Shown here piece after piece: positions 55,229-64,000 of a stretch of DNA of 64,000 nucleotides. Every line of letters starts with the position of its first letter. The stretch's first letter is position 1. The DNA comes from Favolaschia claudopus. Lineage: Eukaryota > Basidiomycota > Agaricomycetes > Agaricales > Mycenaceae. The stretch spans positions 62,001 to 126,000 of the forward strand of contig JAWWNJ010000130.1 of the NCBI GenBank assembly GCA_037176885.1. The letters run 5' to 3'. The position numbers were made by a program, and so were the translations under genes. Below the pieces are notes generated by a model, which ran no database searches, had not been told where the DNA came from, and worked only from the letters and a program-made list of their open reading frames with translations.

Positions 55229-57600
55229 ATCAAAGATTTTGGATAGCTTCCCACGACTACCCACCACCCCTAAATAAGGCAAGTCTTAGTCTCTCTAAGA
55301 CAGACGCTACAACTTGTAGCTCGTTCCTCGCAAGTTATATCTTTGTCAACAGAGTCGTGATGGCCAGCTTTCCGCCTCATCCACGATGAATTCTGCAACA
55401 AGATAGCACACCAGCTGCTTCAATACGTCTCTTAGTTCTGTTTCCGACCAACATCTCCACCCCTTTGCACATTGAAAATTTCTTCGGACGGCGCATCAAA
55501 GATTCCACGTGATCTGATGGCTGTCCGCAATCTTTGATCCGCTCACCTCTTGGGCTATCGTTTGACGGCTGGTAAGACTGAGACTGGTTCAAGTTTAGTT
55601 TTGCGAGTCTATTCTTAGTACTTAGGACTTCGGTTGACGGTGGAAATTGCTTCAATTCAAAACATTTATGCACGTTTGGACAACGGACTCTCATTGGCTG
55701 AAAGTATAGTCAAGTATGCAAGGTACTGTAACTCAACCTCAAAGTTATGATAAGGACCGCGCGCGACGAGCCGCCGAACGAGCAGCCGAACGAGCAGCCG
55801 AACGAGCCGCCACATGACGTAGCCGCTCCAATCCGCATGCCGTTGGAGCCACCTGGTGGCTTCTGGCGGCTCACCGCAGACTTGTTTAGGCCGGGCGCAC
55901 CATAGCAGCCAGGACCCCTGATTTTGGAGCCTGATGCCGATCATGATATCCGATGGTAACCACCCTGGAATCTATGGACAGAAAGACACTTCAAAATCTG
56001 AACTTACGGGAAAGTTGATATGCAGACGTTCAGAACATTTTATGGGGAGGTTTGAGCTGCCTTGAAACATTGGCTAGATACTTATGCTGTGGGTGGATAC
56101 CTCGGGATAGCTCTATTACGTCAAGATATCGCCTAATCGGGTTATTCCGCGATGGGTATCGTTGCCGCTGGACTTTCGTGATCCAATGCTGCGCTTTTGT
56201 CGAATTACGCAAAATCACAAGTGACAAAGTTATGCTCCGTCTACGAGCTGTACTGAATCTTCCTGGCTGACATGACTAGCGCATTGAGATGCCAGTAGAT
56301 GCCAAAGATTATGTTCATAAAAAATTCACCACAAAAAAACTACAAATTTGGCCCAAACCGATCAAATTTCCGGTTACTTTCTGTGATGACGAGTATATGA
56401 GGATTGCAATGTGACACCGATAATAGACAAATGCTCTATGGTACCCACAGGACTTTCCCGGAAATATACCGAGGCCGGGCGAGCGAGAAATCAGATTCCG
56501 CAAACAGACTCAAGGCCAAGCAAGTGTCAACAAAGAATTGAAACCCGTATTCTTTTTTCGAAACGGCTGTAGAGTGTTGGAATGGTAAATCGGAAACGAG
56601 AAACATAAACTAGCTACTGCATAACTGGACTAGCAGTGATGGAAATCACAATATCAAAGTAGAGTAATCGAAAAAAAGAGTGTAGTGGACCGTGGTAGAG
56701 GGGTGAATTGAATACATAGTGCAAAAATTGACTTATTTGGACATCATTGCCATCAGCGATTTGATGAGATTACGCCCTTCGGAGAAAGTTTGGGATACCA
56801 GTTGTTACTACAAGTTAATATAATGTCTACAGCGAGACCTGCGGGACCGCAATTCGACACTTACTTCCAATACCAAGCGAACAGTGTGTCGAACACCGGT
56901 TGGGATCTTGAGCTTCTTTGATAACTTCAAGGACATTGCTCTGGACTACTGTATTGACTGGGCCTAACTTACTTGTACTTGAACTAACTTGTACTTCAAC
57001 TATACTTAACTTAATTTACCGCCTGCCTAAGTATATCAATAAAAGCAACTTACTTTTGTTCAAACATCCGAGATCGGGTGATAAGGAGTAATTCTTGCTT
57101 CATTGTGCTTGAACTTGACTTAGGTGCTATGTAATCATTCCGATCACCGTATTTTCCTCATTGAACTTGCACGTTCCTGTATTTCACTTCGCATGTACTG
57201 TACTTGACTGTAACTTCTACTTTACTTGACCGAGCCTGCATCATACTTGACCACCTTCAACTTACTTAACCGGACTGTAGTTGCATTCCCTTCACCGGAC
57301 TAAATCGAGCGGCCTCTTAATCCTACAGCAGTTTACTTAGCCTAACTCTATAACACTACTCAGCCTGTCGTGAATTGCTTGAATTAACTTGGACGACTTA
57401 GTACTTAACTTAGCTAATTATATACTAACCTCTCCCTTTTGTTGTCTCATTCTCATCTGTATAACCTTCCCTCGCTAATCTCGAATCCTTGTCTCCTTTG
57501 CTGCTCCAACACGATGGGTGCGGACGAGTTGAACCGTGTGATATGTGGGAAAGAGTTGCGCAAATGACTGTACTTAACTTTACTTGAACAGTACTTAACT
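55229..57600. other. Gene-free stretch with minisatellite and MITE fragments
   Basis: A 12-bp minisatellite (unit AGCCGAACGAGC, about three copies) lies at 55771-55810, followed by half of a MITE N relative (55812-55888). An inverted pair, GCGGATCAAAGATT and its complement, is at 55228 and 55531. The end of a CAGCCG-type MITE lies at 56543-56569. From 56930 to 57600 the sequence is dominated by ACTTAACTT / TACTTGACTT words. No gene is recognised. Confidence 0.55.
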
Positions 57601-57666
57601 TGGCTTTGTAAGGTAGATCTCATTCATCAGCAACCTACCCCACGTGATCCAGCGTGACAGACCATA

Positions 57667-57792
57667 CAGTGGCGGCGCCATCTGATGCCACCCCTAAAAA
57701 TAGAACAGCCTATTTCTGGAACTTTTGATGCAAATGGAGGCGATTGGGTCACATCAATTTTTGGGGGGTGGCATCAGATGGCGCCGCCACTG
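57667..57792. mobile_element. 126-bp micro-MITE I, TA duplication
   Basis: The ends CAGTGGCGGCGCCATCTGAT are inverted over about 29 bp, with TA at 57665-57666 and 57793-57794. The whole element would fold into one hairpin with a 68-bp loop. It is nested in element H. Confidence 0.88.
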
Positions 57793-58001
57793 TAATTGGA
57801 ATCATTACAACAAAATCACGATCAAACGCGTCTTTACATCCAATCGGGGCCATCCACCCTCAATTTTTCTACGTAACTTCACTAATACATATAGACACGA
57901 TCTTTTGATATACAAAAATTTGACCCGAAATCTGCACGCGCTGAATTATTGAAGCCCGATCAGTGACAGAAGACTGATTCTGCCACGACGCCCTACCCGC
58001 G

Positions 58002-58244
58002 ATGCCAGCTGTGTCTCGCCGCCAGGCTGCCTCTCGTCAGAGCTGGGGCTCTGCTATGGATTCTATCACGTCTGGGGTCAAGCGTGTGATTGGCAGTGTG
58101 TCACCAAAGAAGAAAAGGAAAAAGATCCAGATGGAAAAAGAGAATGTGCGTCTGTGCTTCTTGCGTGCTATTCCCAACGACTATCTGCTTGATTTTGCGA
58201 AGTCCGGGGCCATCGAGATGTTTAGAACACTTTGTAAACTGTAA
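58002..58244 (+). CDS. Small basic ORF inside element H, unrecognised
   Basis: Eighty codons start MPAVSRRQAASRQSWGS and continue with SVSPKKKRKKIQMEKEN, which looks like a nuclear localisation signal. The end is hydrophobic/aromatic (YLLDFAKSGAIEMFRTL). The start codon context (GCGATGCC) is acceptable. It may be the N-terminal remnant of the element's transposase or of a captured gene. I recognise no family, and this call is tentative. Confidence 0.4.
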   Translation: MPAVSRRQAASRQSWGSAMDSITSGVKRVIGSVSPKKKRKKIQMEKENVRLCFLRAIPNDYLLDFAKSGAIEMFRTLCKL

Positions 58245-58599
58245 TCGGCGGTAGTTTCTCCGTTGTTTTTGCTTCAATAATTCGCACACTGGGCAGAAAA
58301 ATCTACCAAGCTGGATTATAATACTTTTACCTATTTAGAACATAGTTACGTAGAAGGTATACTCAATATGTTGTCCAAGTCTACGTGAATTGAGCATCAG
58401 TCTGGCTTGGACAAGGATAGGTAACATCAGTAACGCGTTACATCAATCACGTGGGGTAGGTTGCTGATGAATGAGATCTACCTTACTTAATTCATACTTG
58501 GAGTCCAGGGGGAGTTGCACTTTACTTAACTGGCACTGTATTATACTAATACTGCCACTTGTAACTTGTCCAAGTACTCGAGTGTTTGCCTCGCCCAAC

Positions 58600-59110
58600 T
58601 AGTCTGTATTTGTTGGCGCCTGTCAACCAGGACCTCGGTTTTTGATGTGACATGTCACATTTCTCACGTCCGGATTGGGACGCAAGGCTTCGTTTGGCCA
58701 CCTTTTGCGAGTCTGTGCGCATATGTGCAGTTTTGAGACGATTGAATAGCCTAGGAAAGGTAGTGGCCGCTTACCCTGACAGTAGACATACAAAAACGAC
58801 GGAGTTTTCAACGAGGTATCAAAATTGGTTGAATTCACACTTCCTATCAATATTCGAGTCCTGAGCCCATAGAAATTAGTGGTGCATGGTTTAATAGTGC
58901 CCCTGCAATGGTTTATGGATTTAAAATGCCTGTAGGTCTGGGGCAATAGCAAAATCGTCCGAATTTGGGCGTGGGATTATCTGCACGTGCCATCAAAATT
59001 GTCACAAAATCCGAGGTCCCATTTGACAGGTGCCAACAAAATCAGACTCTATATAAAAAGATATATCGACTATCATATATCTCATATTAGAGTCTGACTG
59101 CGGGAGACTA
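58600..59110. mobile_element. MITE, family A copy 3 (9-bp target duplication)
   Basis: It has the same tips (TAGTCTG / AGACTA), GACCTCGG block and right subterminal hairpin as copies 1 and 2, with a diverged middle. The perfect 9-bp duplication TCGCCCAAC flanks it at 58591-58599 and 59111-59119. Confidence 0.9.
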
Positions 59111-59119
59111 TCGCCCAAC

Positions 59120-59390
59120 TAACTTGGCGACTCAAGTAAACAATGATTTACTTAGCTTAACTTGACTTGTACTGTACTGTACTTGACTTGTCAAGCCTCA
59201 CTTTTACTGTACTTGCATACTTGACCTACTTGCTAGTACAGAAAACAACGCAGCCGAACCTGCGGCGCAGATTTGAGGGTCCGCCGACAGGCCGAGGGTA
59301 CTGCACGGCAAGATGCGGCACACATCGGGACCTCGGCATCTATCGGCCCTCGTGGCAATGCCATTCGGCGGCAGGTTGAACATGGCATGT
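59120..59390. other. Gene-free spacer
   Basis: ACTTGACTTGTACTG-type words continue to about 59230, then a GC-rich segment without a recognisable gene. Confidence 0.4.
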
Positions 59391-59399
59391 GAGTATGTA

Positions 59400-59565
59400 C
59401 AGTCGAAGCTGTCATAACCCATAGCCCTCGGTGGAGCCAAAAAGGTATGGGATATGATAGATTTATGGGTTATCCCAGCCAAAAACCGGTCAAAAACCCC
59501 CAAAAATGTATGGGTTAAGGGAGATTATGGGTTATGAGAGCTATGGGTTATGACAGCTTCGACTG
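59400..59565. mobile_element. 166-bp micro-MITE J, TA duplication
   Basis: The ends CAGTCGAAGCTGTCATAACC are inverted over about 28 bp, flanked by TA (59398-59399, 59566-59567). The interior has further ATGGGTTAT / ATAACCCAT words. Confidence 0.88.
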
Positions 59566-59567
59566 TA

Positions 59568-60376
59568 TTCGAGCCCGGATGTTCACAAACCACAATGGGA
59601 GTCTGAATGATCTCCTAAGCTTAGAGCAAAGTCATCGAGTATTTTCTACTACTGTGAATCGGAAATCCTTGAACGTATTTCTATAGATCTTCACTGGATA
59701 AGTACCACGACTACGAGTTTCATTATCCTACCGCTTTTTCGAAGGACCTTGAAGGCAGGTCGAAGGCTATGTTAACAACATTCAACCTTAAGACCCTAAG
59801 ATTGTTAATGCTGGCGTACTTGAACATCTCTTCCTCAAATTGAGCGCAACTCATCTGCTTGATCTATTGAACATTCTACACCACGCTGGAGATTTGGGGG
59901 TGTTGATTCCATTCGGTGAGAACACTGGACTTCAAATCAAAAGCCCAGATACAGGCGCTGGACACTGTCTTGAAGAAGAATAGGTTCTCGGTGTACATTT
60001 CGGTGACATGAATTTCTAGACCCAGATTTCCGATTGTTTCAAATGATTGTTGGTTTTGAGAAGCTCTCGCGCATTATATGTCCTCAATTTAGGACAAGGT
60101 AGCTCATCAACCGAGAAATATTGACGATCTAGCGCCCAACAACGGTTTCGGAAACACAGAAGAAGTATTGAAGGAATTGGTCACCAAACAACAGGCCAAT
60201 GAATGCCATAAATTCAATTTAGAGTGATCCCAACCTCAGGGTAGGTAATTAGATTCCACTCAAACCCGTTCAAAGCCCCTGCGATTTGGATTTCCACATA
60301 GAGATAAAGAATTAAACAAATCTCGGTCGAAGCCCGTATGACTATCATGACTAAACGGATTGATCGAAGGATCGAT
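59568..60376. other. Gene-free stretch
   Basis: AT-rich, with no gene, terminal repeat or similarity recognised. Confidence 0.45.
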
Positions 60377-60378
60377 TA

Positions 60379-60643
60379 CAGCTGTTTGACGGTTTTTGTC
60401 CGGGTTCTGATGGAGTGGGGATCTTCAGAAGTTGTTTACCTGTGATTGCTGGTGCGTGGCCTCGCCAAGCAGGCGGCGACAGCTTAACCGCTCCCACTGC
60501 ATTCACTGGTGGAGCAAAATGCCGAAAATAGCCCAATCTGAGGTCAGAGTGGAGCCATACGGCGACTCGGAGGCATACAGGTGTAAACAAGAAACGAAAT
60601 GCCCCACTCCATCAAAAACCGGACAAAAACCGTAAAACAGCTG
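60379..60643. mobile_element. Tc1/mariner-type MITE G, TA duplication
   Basis: Arms of about 45 bp start CAGCTGTTTGACGGTTTTTG and end near CCCCACTCCATC, inverted at the right. TA lies at 60377-60378 and 60644-60645. Confidence 0.88.
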
Positions 60644-60697
60644 TAGAACAACGAAGAAACACCCACGATCATTCTTTCTAGCAGATTCCGAGGTATC

Positions 60698-62277
60698 TGT
60701 TGTAGGATTGATCCGTGAGCTTCCACTCCGTTCCGATTTCTTTTCGTCGTTTCATCATCCTTTGCACCCGTACCGTCGCATCGCCATCACCATCCCCTTC
60801 ACTACCTTATATACTGCTCGTTACCTTTGCTGCCCGCTAGTCACTTGTTCCCCACGTCGACTAGCGTGCGTATACCTTTACTTTACTTTCTACTTTCTAC
60901 TCACAGTCCTTGTAGTCTCTAATATACTCTAGGTACTAGTCACTTGTTCCCCACGTCGACTAGCTCTCTAATATACTCTAGCTGACTCCGACTCACTTGT
61001 TCACGGCCGCTCATCGCGCTCTCATCACCTTTTGACCTACTTTAGGTTATGGGCCACCGAGCTTAATCCTCTGCGCCGATTTCACTTCCCTGTCACACTG
61101 TCGACATCTTCCACACACCCGCACGACACCACACCCACACATCCGACTACACATCCACATACTTGCTCCGACGACATTCATTCCGGAGTCACATACACAC
61201 ACCCCGGGACGACTTTCATTCCTCGGCTACATACATCCACATCCACACCTACACCTTCTCTTCTACACCTTACCATGTCTCTATCCAACGCGTCTAATCC
61301 TATCATTCATCCGGATGTCCGGAAGCACTTCGACGGCACCAACCTCACTGCCTTCGAGAGCACCATCACCCACATCCTGATGGGTCGTCACGTTGACGGC
61401 TATCGTACCGGCAAAGTTGTCCGACCCGACTCGTCGTCTGGACCAACCGCTGAGACCGACTGGTCCTCGCTCACACCGAACCTCGCTGATTATACCTCTC
61501 GCGATGAGTGGGTTAGTTCTACCATGGCGCTGAACATTGTCGACATTGTCGAGCTTGGACTGAAGGACGACGGATCAGCGAAGGAGCTATGGGACTCGAT
61601 CATCGCCAAATATCGTCATAAATCCACAATGGCCGTGGCTCACGCAAAGGACAAGATCGCAGCAGAGGTTTACAACCCTGCTACACCTATGGAGGACCAC
61701 TTTAAACGACACAACGTCCTGCGCCGCGGTGTCATCGACGCTGGGGGTACTGTTTCGGACGACGAACACATTACCAACCTTATCAAATCCCTTCCCCCGT
61801 CCCTCGACTACGTTAAACCTACGCTCTTCACTCTCACGGCAATCGGCGACGTCGAGAATTTGCTCAAACTCTCCGTCAAACCAGCACCGGCCATCGCCGT
61901 CGACCCCGCTGCCCTTGCTGCCCGTAATGCGGGCCTGATCTGCGTTAATCCCAACTGCAAACGCACCGGCCACCTCATCGAAAATTGCTACTGGCCTGGG
62001 GGCGGTAAGGAGGGCCAATTTCCACCGAACTTCGGCAACCGCCACACACCTTTCACTCACACTGCGACAATGGCTACGATTCACCGTGTTCTTTGATTTT
62101 CTCTTCATTTTACTGGGCTGCACAGATCTGGGGGAGTGTTGTAGGATTGATCCGTGAGCTTCCACTCTGTTCCGATTTCGTTTCGTCGTTTCATCATCCT
62201 TTGCACCCGTACCGTCGCATCGCCATCACCATCCCCTTCACTACCTTATATACTGCTCGTTACCTTTGCTGCCCGCT
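60698..62277 (+). mobile_element. Copia-type element with Gag only between LTRs
   Basis: The 5' LTR is 60698-61044 (TGTTGTAGGATTG...CTACTTTA). The primer site GGTTATGGGCC lies at 61045-61055. After the Gag frame a polypurine tract (GGGGGAG) stands directly before the 3' LTR, which starts at 62137 with the same tip and is cut off at 62277. Only about 40 bp separate the Gag stop from the polypurine tract, so protease, integrase and RT are absent. The 5' LTR contains a repeated CTAGTCACTTGTTCCCCACG block. Confidence 0.88.
61275..62096 (+). CDS. Copia-type Gag, 273 aa
   Basis: This is an intact frame. The ATG at 61275 (MSLSNASNPIIHP) is preferred over an upstream in-frame ATG at 61032, which lies within the LTR. 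The body is a copia Gag domain (HFDGTNLTAFESTITHILMG, 'LWDSIIAKYRHKS', 'NLIKSLPPSLDY'). Near residue 220 a knuckle follows, CVNPNCKRTGHLIENC (CX4CX4HX4C, with two extra residues against the usual CX2C), then YWPGGGKEGQFPPNFG. The last residues (TATMATIHRVL) look like a join made by the pol deletion. It would make particles that package element RNA but needs enzymes from a full copia relative. Confidence 0.85.
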   Translation: MSLSNASNPIIHPDVRKHFDGTNLTAFESTITHILMGRHVDGYRTGKVVRPDSSSGPTAETDWSSLTPNLADYTSRDEWVSSTMALNIVDIVELGLKDDGSAKELWDSIIAKYRHKSTMAVAHAKDKIAAEVYNPATPMEDHFKRHNVLRRGVIDAGGTVSDDEHITNLIKSLPPSLDYVKPTLFTLTAIGDVENLLKLSVKPAPAIAVDPAALAARNAGLICVNPNCKRTGHLIENCYWPGGGKEGQFPPNFGNRHTPFTHTATMATIHRVL

Positions 62278-62599
62278 TGTCAGGGGAACTCCCTCTTTTG
62301 GCACTACACAGCCACCTATGACGCAGGCCTCCTGCAGATTTCCCACTTTCCCGTCAAATCCCCAAAGCCCTATGTCATCGTGGAGTAAGGCATGTGACTT
62401 GGCCCGGGATCATTGCCGATTGCTCCGAGCTTGGAACTAGTTACTATATGTTTACTGCACCTAGCGTGGGAATCCTCAGCCTTTCTTATTCTCCCTCGCT
62501 AGGTGCGCTGTGATGTATTCTTAGTAGCTTCTTAATTAACTTTGGATTCTCCCTCGCTAGACCCTCGAGACATCTCGGGTCCTAAAGGTTGCCCTTACA
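62278..62599 (+). repeat. LTR related to the solo LTR at 25.7 kb
   Basis: The tips TGTCAGGGGAACT and GCCCTTACA match those of 25725-26585, and both contain repeated AGGGAGAATCC/GGATTCTCCCT words. It abuts the truncated copia LTR. No 5-bp duplication is readable, so it is a truncated or rearranged copy. Confidence 0.7.
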
Positions 62600-63890
62600 G
62601 CAGAAGAAAGGCTCCAAGGGATTAACTGGTCAAGATTGCGCGCTTTGGCGATTTTTCAGACTCTTCGTCGGACTCCTCCTCTGCTGTCTCGGACGCGCAA
62701 ACCGCGAATCTTGCCCCCTCCTCCCCCTCTCTAGAACCCACCATGACCGACTCTGCCGCCGCTGCTGCAGCCGCTGTGGAAGGGGAAGCTACCCCGCACG
62801 TCACATTCTCTACTTTACACCGTTCACACCCGCTGCTAATTATTTCCTGTTTACGATCAGTAGCTAGAGCTGTCGTAGATAGGAGATGATCGTGCAATCT
62901 TACCTTCGTACCACCACCATCGCGGCCAGTGTAGCGCACGAGCGCTAGGGTTCCAGAGAGGGAATCCACTGTTCCTTCGTGGGACGTCGCCAGTGGGCTT
63001 CTAGCCACCGAGATACCGAGTTATCGAGTTTCCGAGTCCGAGCACATCCCCTCCAAATCACCCTCATTTTACTTCAATATTCCTCGTATCTTCTGCTCTA
63101 GCGGTACAGGCGATATTCGACATACCTCACCCTCATTTTGCTTCACCATCTCCGGACCACCGACCCTTTTCCTGGATCACCTCCCATCCAGAACTCACTT
63201 CCACACCCTGCCATTATTTTGTTCGCATGCCCCCGCAGTGAGCCGCTGCGTTGCGGTTTATCATTTTGGTAAGCTTCTCTGTAAATTGTCCAAATCGTGT
63301 ACTGTTTTCGTCCCTCAGGTCCAAATCTCAGATGCTCTTCGTCTGGGATCTCCAAAAATCTACTGTTACCTTCGTGCCGCTGCGACGATTTATTTCGCTG
63401 GTATGCTGGTTTGTTCACCGCTGCCATGCCCATTCCGTTCGCATGCCTTCGTGCCTACATGCTCCCAAAGTCGTTGGAAAGCCATTGGCTGCAACTTATG
63501 TCCTTCCCCTAGCGTTTTGAAGAAGCCCTCCATGAGATTTCAGTGCAGAAAATGCAATATAAAATTTGGTTTTTTGTTCTTTAACCATGGTCGTAACTGC
63601 ACAATATTCGGCCTGTGCGTAATTCTGCTGACAGCACTTCCCAAAACGGACTAACTTGTCAAAAGTTTGCAAACCCATTGAATCTACGGTCGAAATAGTA
63701 CAGTATAATGCAGTTAAAGTCACATTTCTGCATCGAATGTCAGGGCTGAGTATACTGCGTAATAAGGATGACTGTTACGTCCCAAAACCGGTTGAGAGCC
63801 TCAAGTAGCTCATCTTGAATCTTCTGCAGACTATTAGGTAGAAAATTTGGTAGCCCTTTACGCACTTTCAGGCAATAAGCTGTGCTAGAC
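62600..63890. other. Gene-free stretch
   Basis: On the minus strand a GCERCKVENVTC motif (62795-62835) looks like a Cys-rich end seen in some fungal repeats, but the surrounding frame is not convincing. Bases 63679-63706 (TGAATCTACGGTCGAAATAG, then TACAGTAT) repeat 30847-30874, a MITE right end. Confidence 0.4.
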
Positions 63891-63894
63891 GGCT

Positions 63895-64000
63895 TTTTGA
63901 TGGCGTCACCGCCCTTGACGTGCGCACGTCAAGATTGGCATGCTCCGAGTGATACGATGCTCTTCCGAGTGATCCATCCTGATCCCTACTAATCCAGACT
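63895..64000. repeat. Inverted copy of the 22.1-kb repeat, cut by the window edge
   Basis: The reverse complement matches about 22065-22170, including the TTGACGTGCGCACGTCAA palindrome and GATACGATGCTCTTCCGAGT. Confidence 0.85.

Larger units (their letters stand above)
57608..58486. mobile_element. Inverted-repeat element H with a small ORF
   Basis: Arms of about 41 bp start GTAAGGTAGATCTCATTCAT and end in the CCCCACGTGAT region, inverted at the right end. No target duplication is readable. The interior has a nested 126-bp element and an 80-codon ORF. Confidence 0.78.

Overview
The window looks like repeat-rich, gene-poor nuclear DNA of a basidiomycete fungus, most likely an Agaricomycete. 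The basis is the short 45-70 bp GT-AG introns in the gene-like regions, retroelement domains of fungal type, and four multi-exon protein families that I recognise only as repeated, uncharacterised genes of mushroom genomes. I see no housekeeping gene, rRNA gene, convincing tRNA gene or CRISPR array. Almost everything that can be explained is a transposable element, a remnant of one, or a multicopy gene of unknown function.

Layout. 0-8 kb: a MITE, a 108-bp tandem repeat, a 5'-truncated LINE on the minus strand, a Tc1-type transposase tail and a broken minus-strand gene (family iv) beside a Tc1 end. 8.8-16.3 kb: a three-level nest of MITEs, then a broken multi-exon gene (family i) interrupted by another MITE, then a second copy of the nested element that preserves the empty sites. 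16-23.6 kb: no gene; a large foldback, nested inverted-repeat elements, and a Tc1 MITE that keeps the first codons of its transposase. 23.8-29.8 kb: a Ty1/copia element on the minus strand with a solo LTR inside pol. 30-34 kb: MITEs and remnants. 34.5-41.6 kb: two adjacent minus-strand multi-exon genes (families ii and iii), the best-preserved non-retroelement coding DNA here. 41.7-51 kb: MITEs, a Ty3/gypsy-like LTR with a 1120-codon Gag ORF but no pol, then about 3.3 kb with a recurring UUCG-loop hairpin. 51.4-55.2 kb: an antisense Gag fragment and a second LINE copy interrupted by a TA-flanked MITE. 55-60.6 kb: AT-rich DNA with several MITEs. 60.7-62.6 kb: a copia-type element with Gag but no pol between LTRs, then another LTR.

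The main value of the window is as a record of transposition. Several insertions can be checked against an unoccupied copy of the same sequence elsewhere in the window. These give target duplications of 9 bp (two MULE-like families), TA (several Tc1/mariner-like families) and about 3 bp (AAT). An 8-bp duplication (hAT-like), another 9-bp duplication and a 5-bp one (solo LTR) rest on matching flanks alone. The best candidates for undescribed biology are the adjacent families ii and iii with their palindromic upstream repeats, family i with its transposase-like layout, and Gag-only retroelements from two superfamilies.

No searches were run. Family assignments rest on motifs read by eye and on remembered families. 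Exon borders come from GT-AG signals and reading frame.
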